NCBI GenBank assembly: GCA_052386975.1
Contig: JBQTJQ010000042.1
Coordinates: forward strand, 1 to 6,988
From: JACPFV01 sp052386975
GTDB taxonomy: Bacteria; Pseudomonadota; Gammaproteobacteria; Nevskiales; Nevskiaceae
Direction: 5' to 3'
Length of the DNA: 6,988 nt
Positions 6,962 to 6,988 of the stretch are shown here, piece after piece. Position 1 is the stretch's first letter. The number at the start of each line of letters is the position of its first letter. The translations under genes and the position numbers were made by a program. Under the pieces are notes generated by a model. The model saw only the letters and a list, made by a program, of their open reading frames with translations, was not told the DNA's origin and did not search any database.

Positions 6962-6988
6962 TTTCAAAGGTGTCTGACACCTTTGAAA
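6962..6988 (+). repeat. Perfect 13+1+13 palindrome after purA, REP-like or terminator
   Basis: The arms TTTCAAAGGTGTC (6962-6974) and GACACCTTTGAAA (6976-6988) are exact reverse complements around a single T. The window ends at the last base of the right arm, so the element may continue. The AT/GC make-up is unlike the GC-rich surroundings. As RNA it could fold into a 12-pair stem with a 3-base CTG loop, 8 bases after the purA stop, so it could end purA transcripts or protect their 3' ends. No T-run can be seen because the window ends. Palindromes with an AAAGGTGTC-GACACCTTT core recur in intergenic regions of many proteobacteria, sometimes near REP-associated Y1 transposases. That is from memory and unverified here. 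A transcription factor operator is a less likely alternative, given its place downstream of a gene. Confidence 0.7.

Noticed and set aside
1..6988. A novel system, mobile island, CRISPR array or RNA gene in the window
   Set aside because: Every stretch over 60 bases is filled by recognised core genes in a conserved order. I saw no direct repeat array, tRNA-like fold or integration boundary apart from the terminal palindrome.

Overview
This window is a compact, one-strand block of housekeeping genes from a high-GC gammaproteobacterium. The order is miaA (5' end cut off by the window edge), hfq, hflX, hflK, hflC, a yjeT-like small membrane protein gene, hisZ and purA. This is the classic gammaproteobacterial miaA-hfq-hflX-hflKC-purA neighbourhood. 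The DUF2065/hisZ pair between hflC and purA is the arrangement of lineages that carry HisZ (pseudomonad-like and related groups) rather than of enterics. Codons strongly favour G or C at third positions. Genus cannot be read from the window. I see no secretion, defence, phage or metabolic island: the content is core chromosome.

Layout: 1-819 encodes tRNA dimethylallyltransferase. A 60-base gap follows with a possible hfq promoter and a good ribosome binding site. 880-1134 encodes the Hfq RNA chaperone. 1163-2440 encodes the ribosome-associated GTPase HflX. 2477-3589 and 3589-4464 encode the paired SPFH membrane proteins HflK and HflC, overlapping by one base. 4479-4673 encodes a 64-residue DUF2065 protein. 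4676-5659 is hisZ, the regulatory subunit partner of short-form HisG. 5662-6954 encodes adenylosuccinate synthetase. The last 27 bases form a perfect 13+1+13 palindrome. No gap between genes exceeds 60 bases, so the block is probably one or a few overlapping transcription units with much translational coupling.

The genes cover RNA modification and sRNA regulation (miaA, hfq), ribosome rescue (hflX), control of the FtsH membrane protease (hflK, hflC), histidine synthesis (hisZ) and AMP synthesis (purA).

Three things break the routine. First, hisZ carries an in-frame TAG at codon 93, in a well-conserved region, with the same frame continuing intact for 234 further codons. The stop falls where relatives have leucine, so one TTG-to-TAG change would explain it. 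Second, PurA has arginine where the family has a near-invariant glycine in the aspartate-binding loop, again explicable by a single base change. Third, the perfect palindrome after purA looks like a dispersed REP-type element or terminator. I found no credible new multi-gene system. The two single-base anomalies could be real or could be sequence errors.
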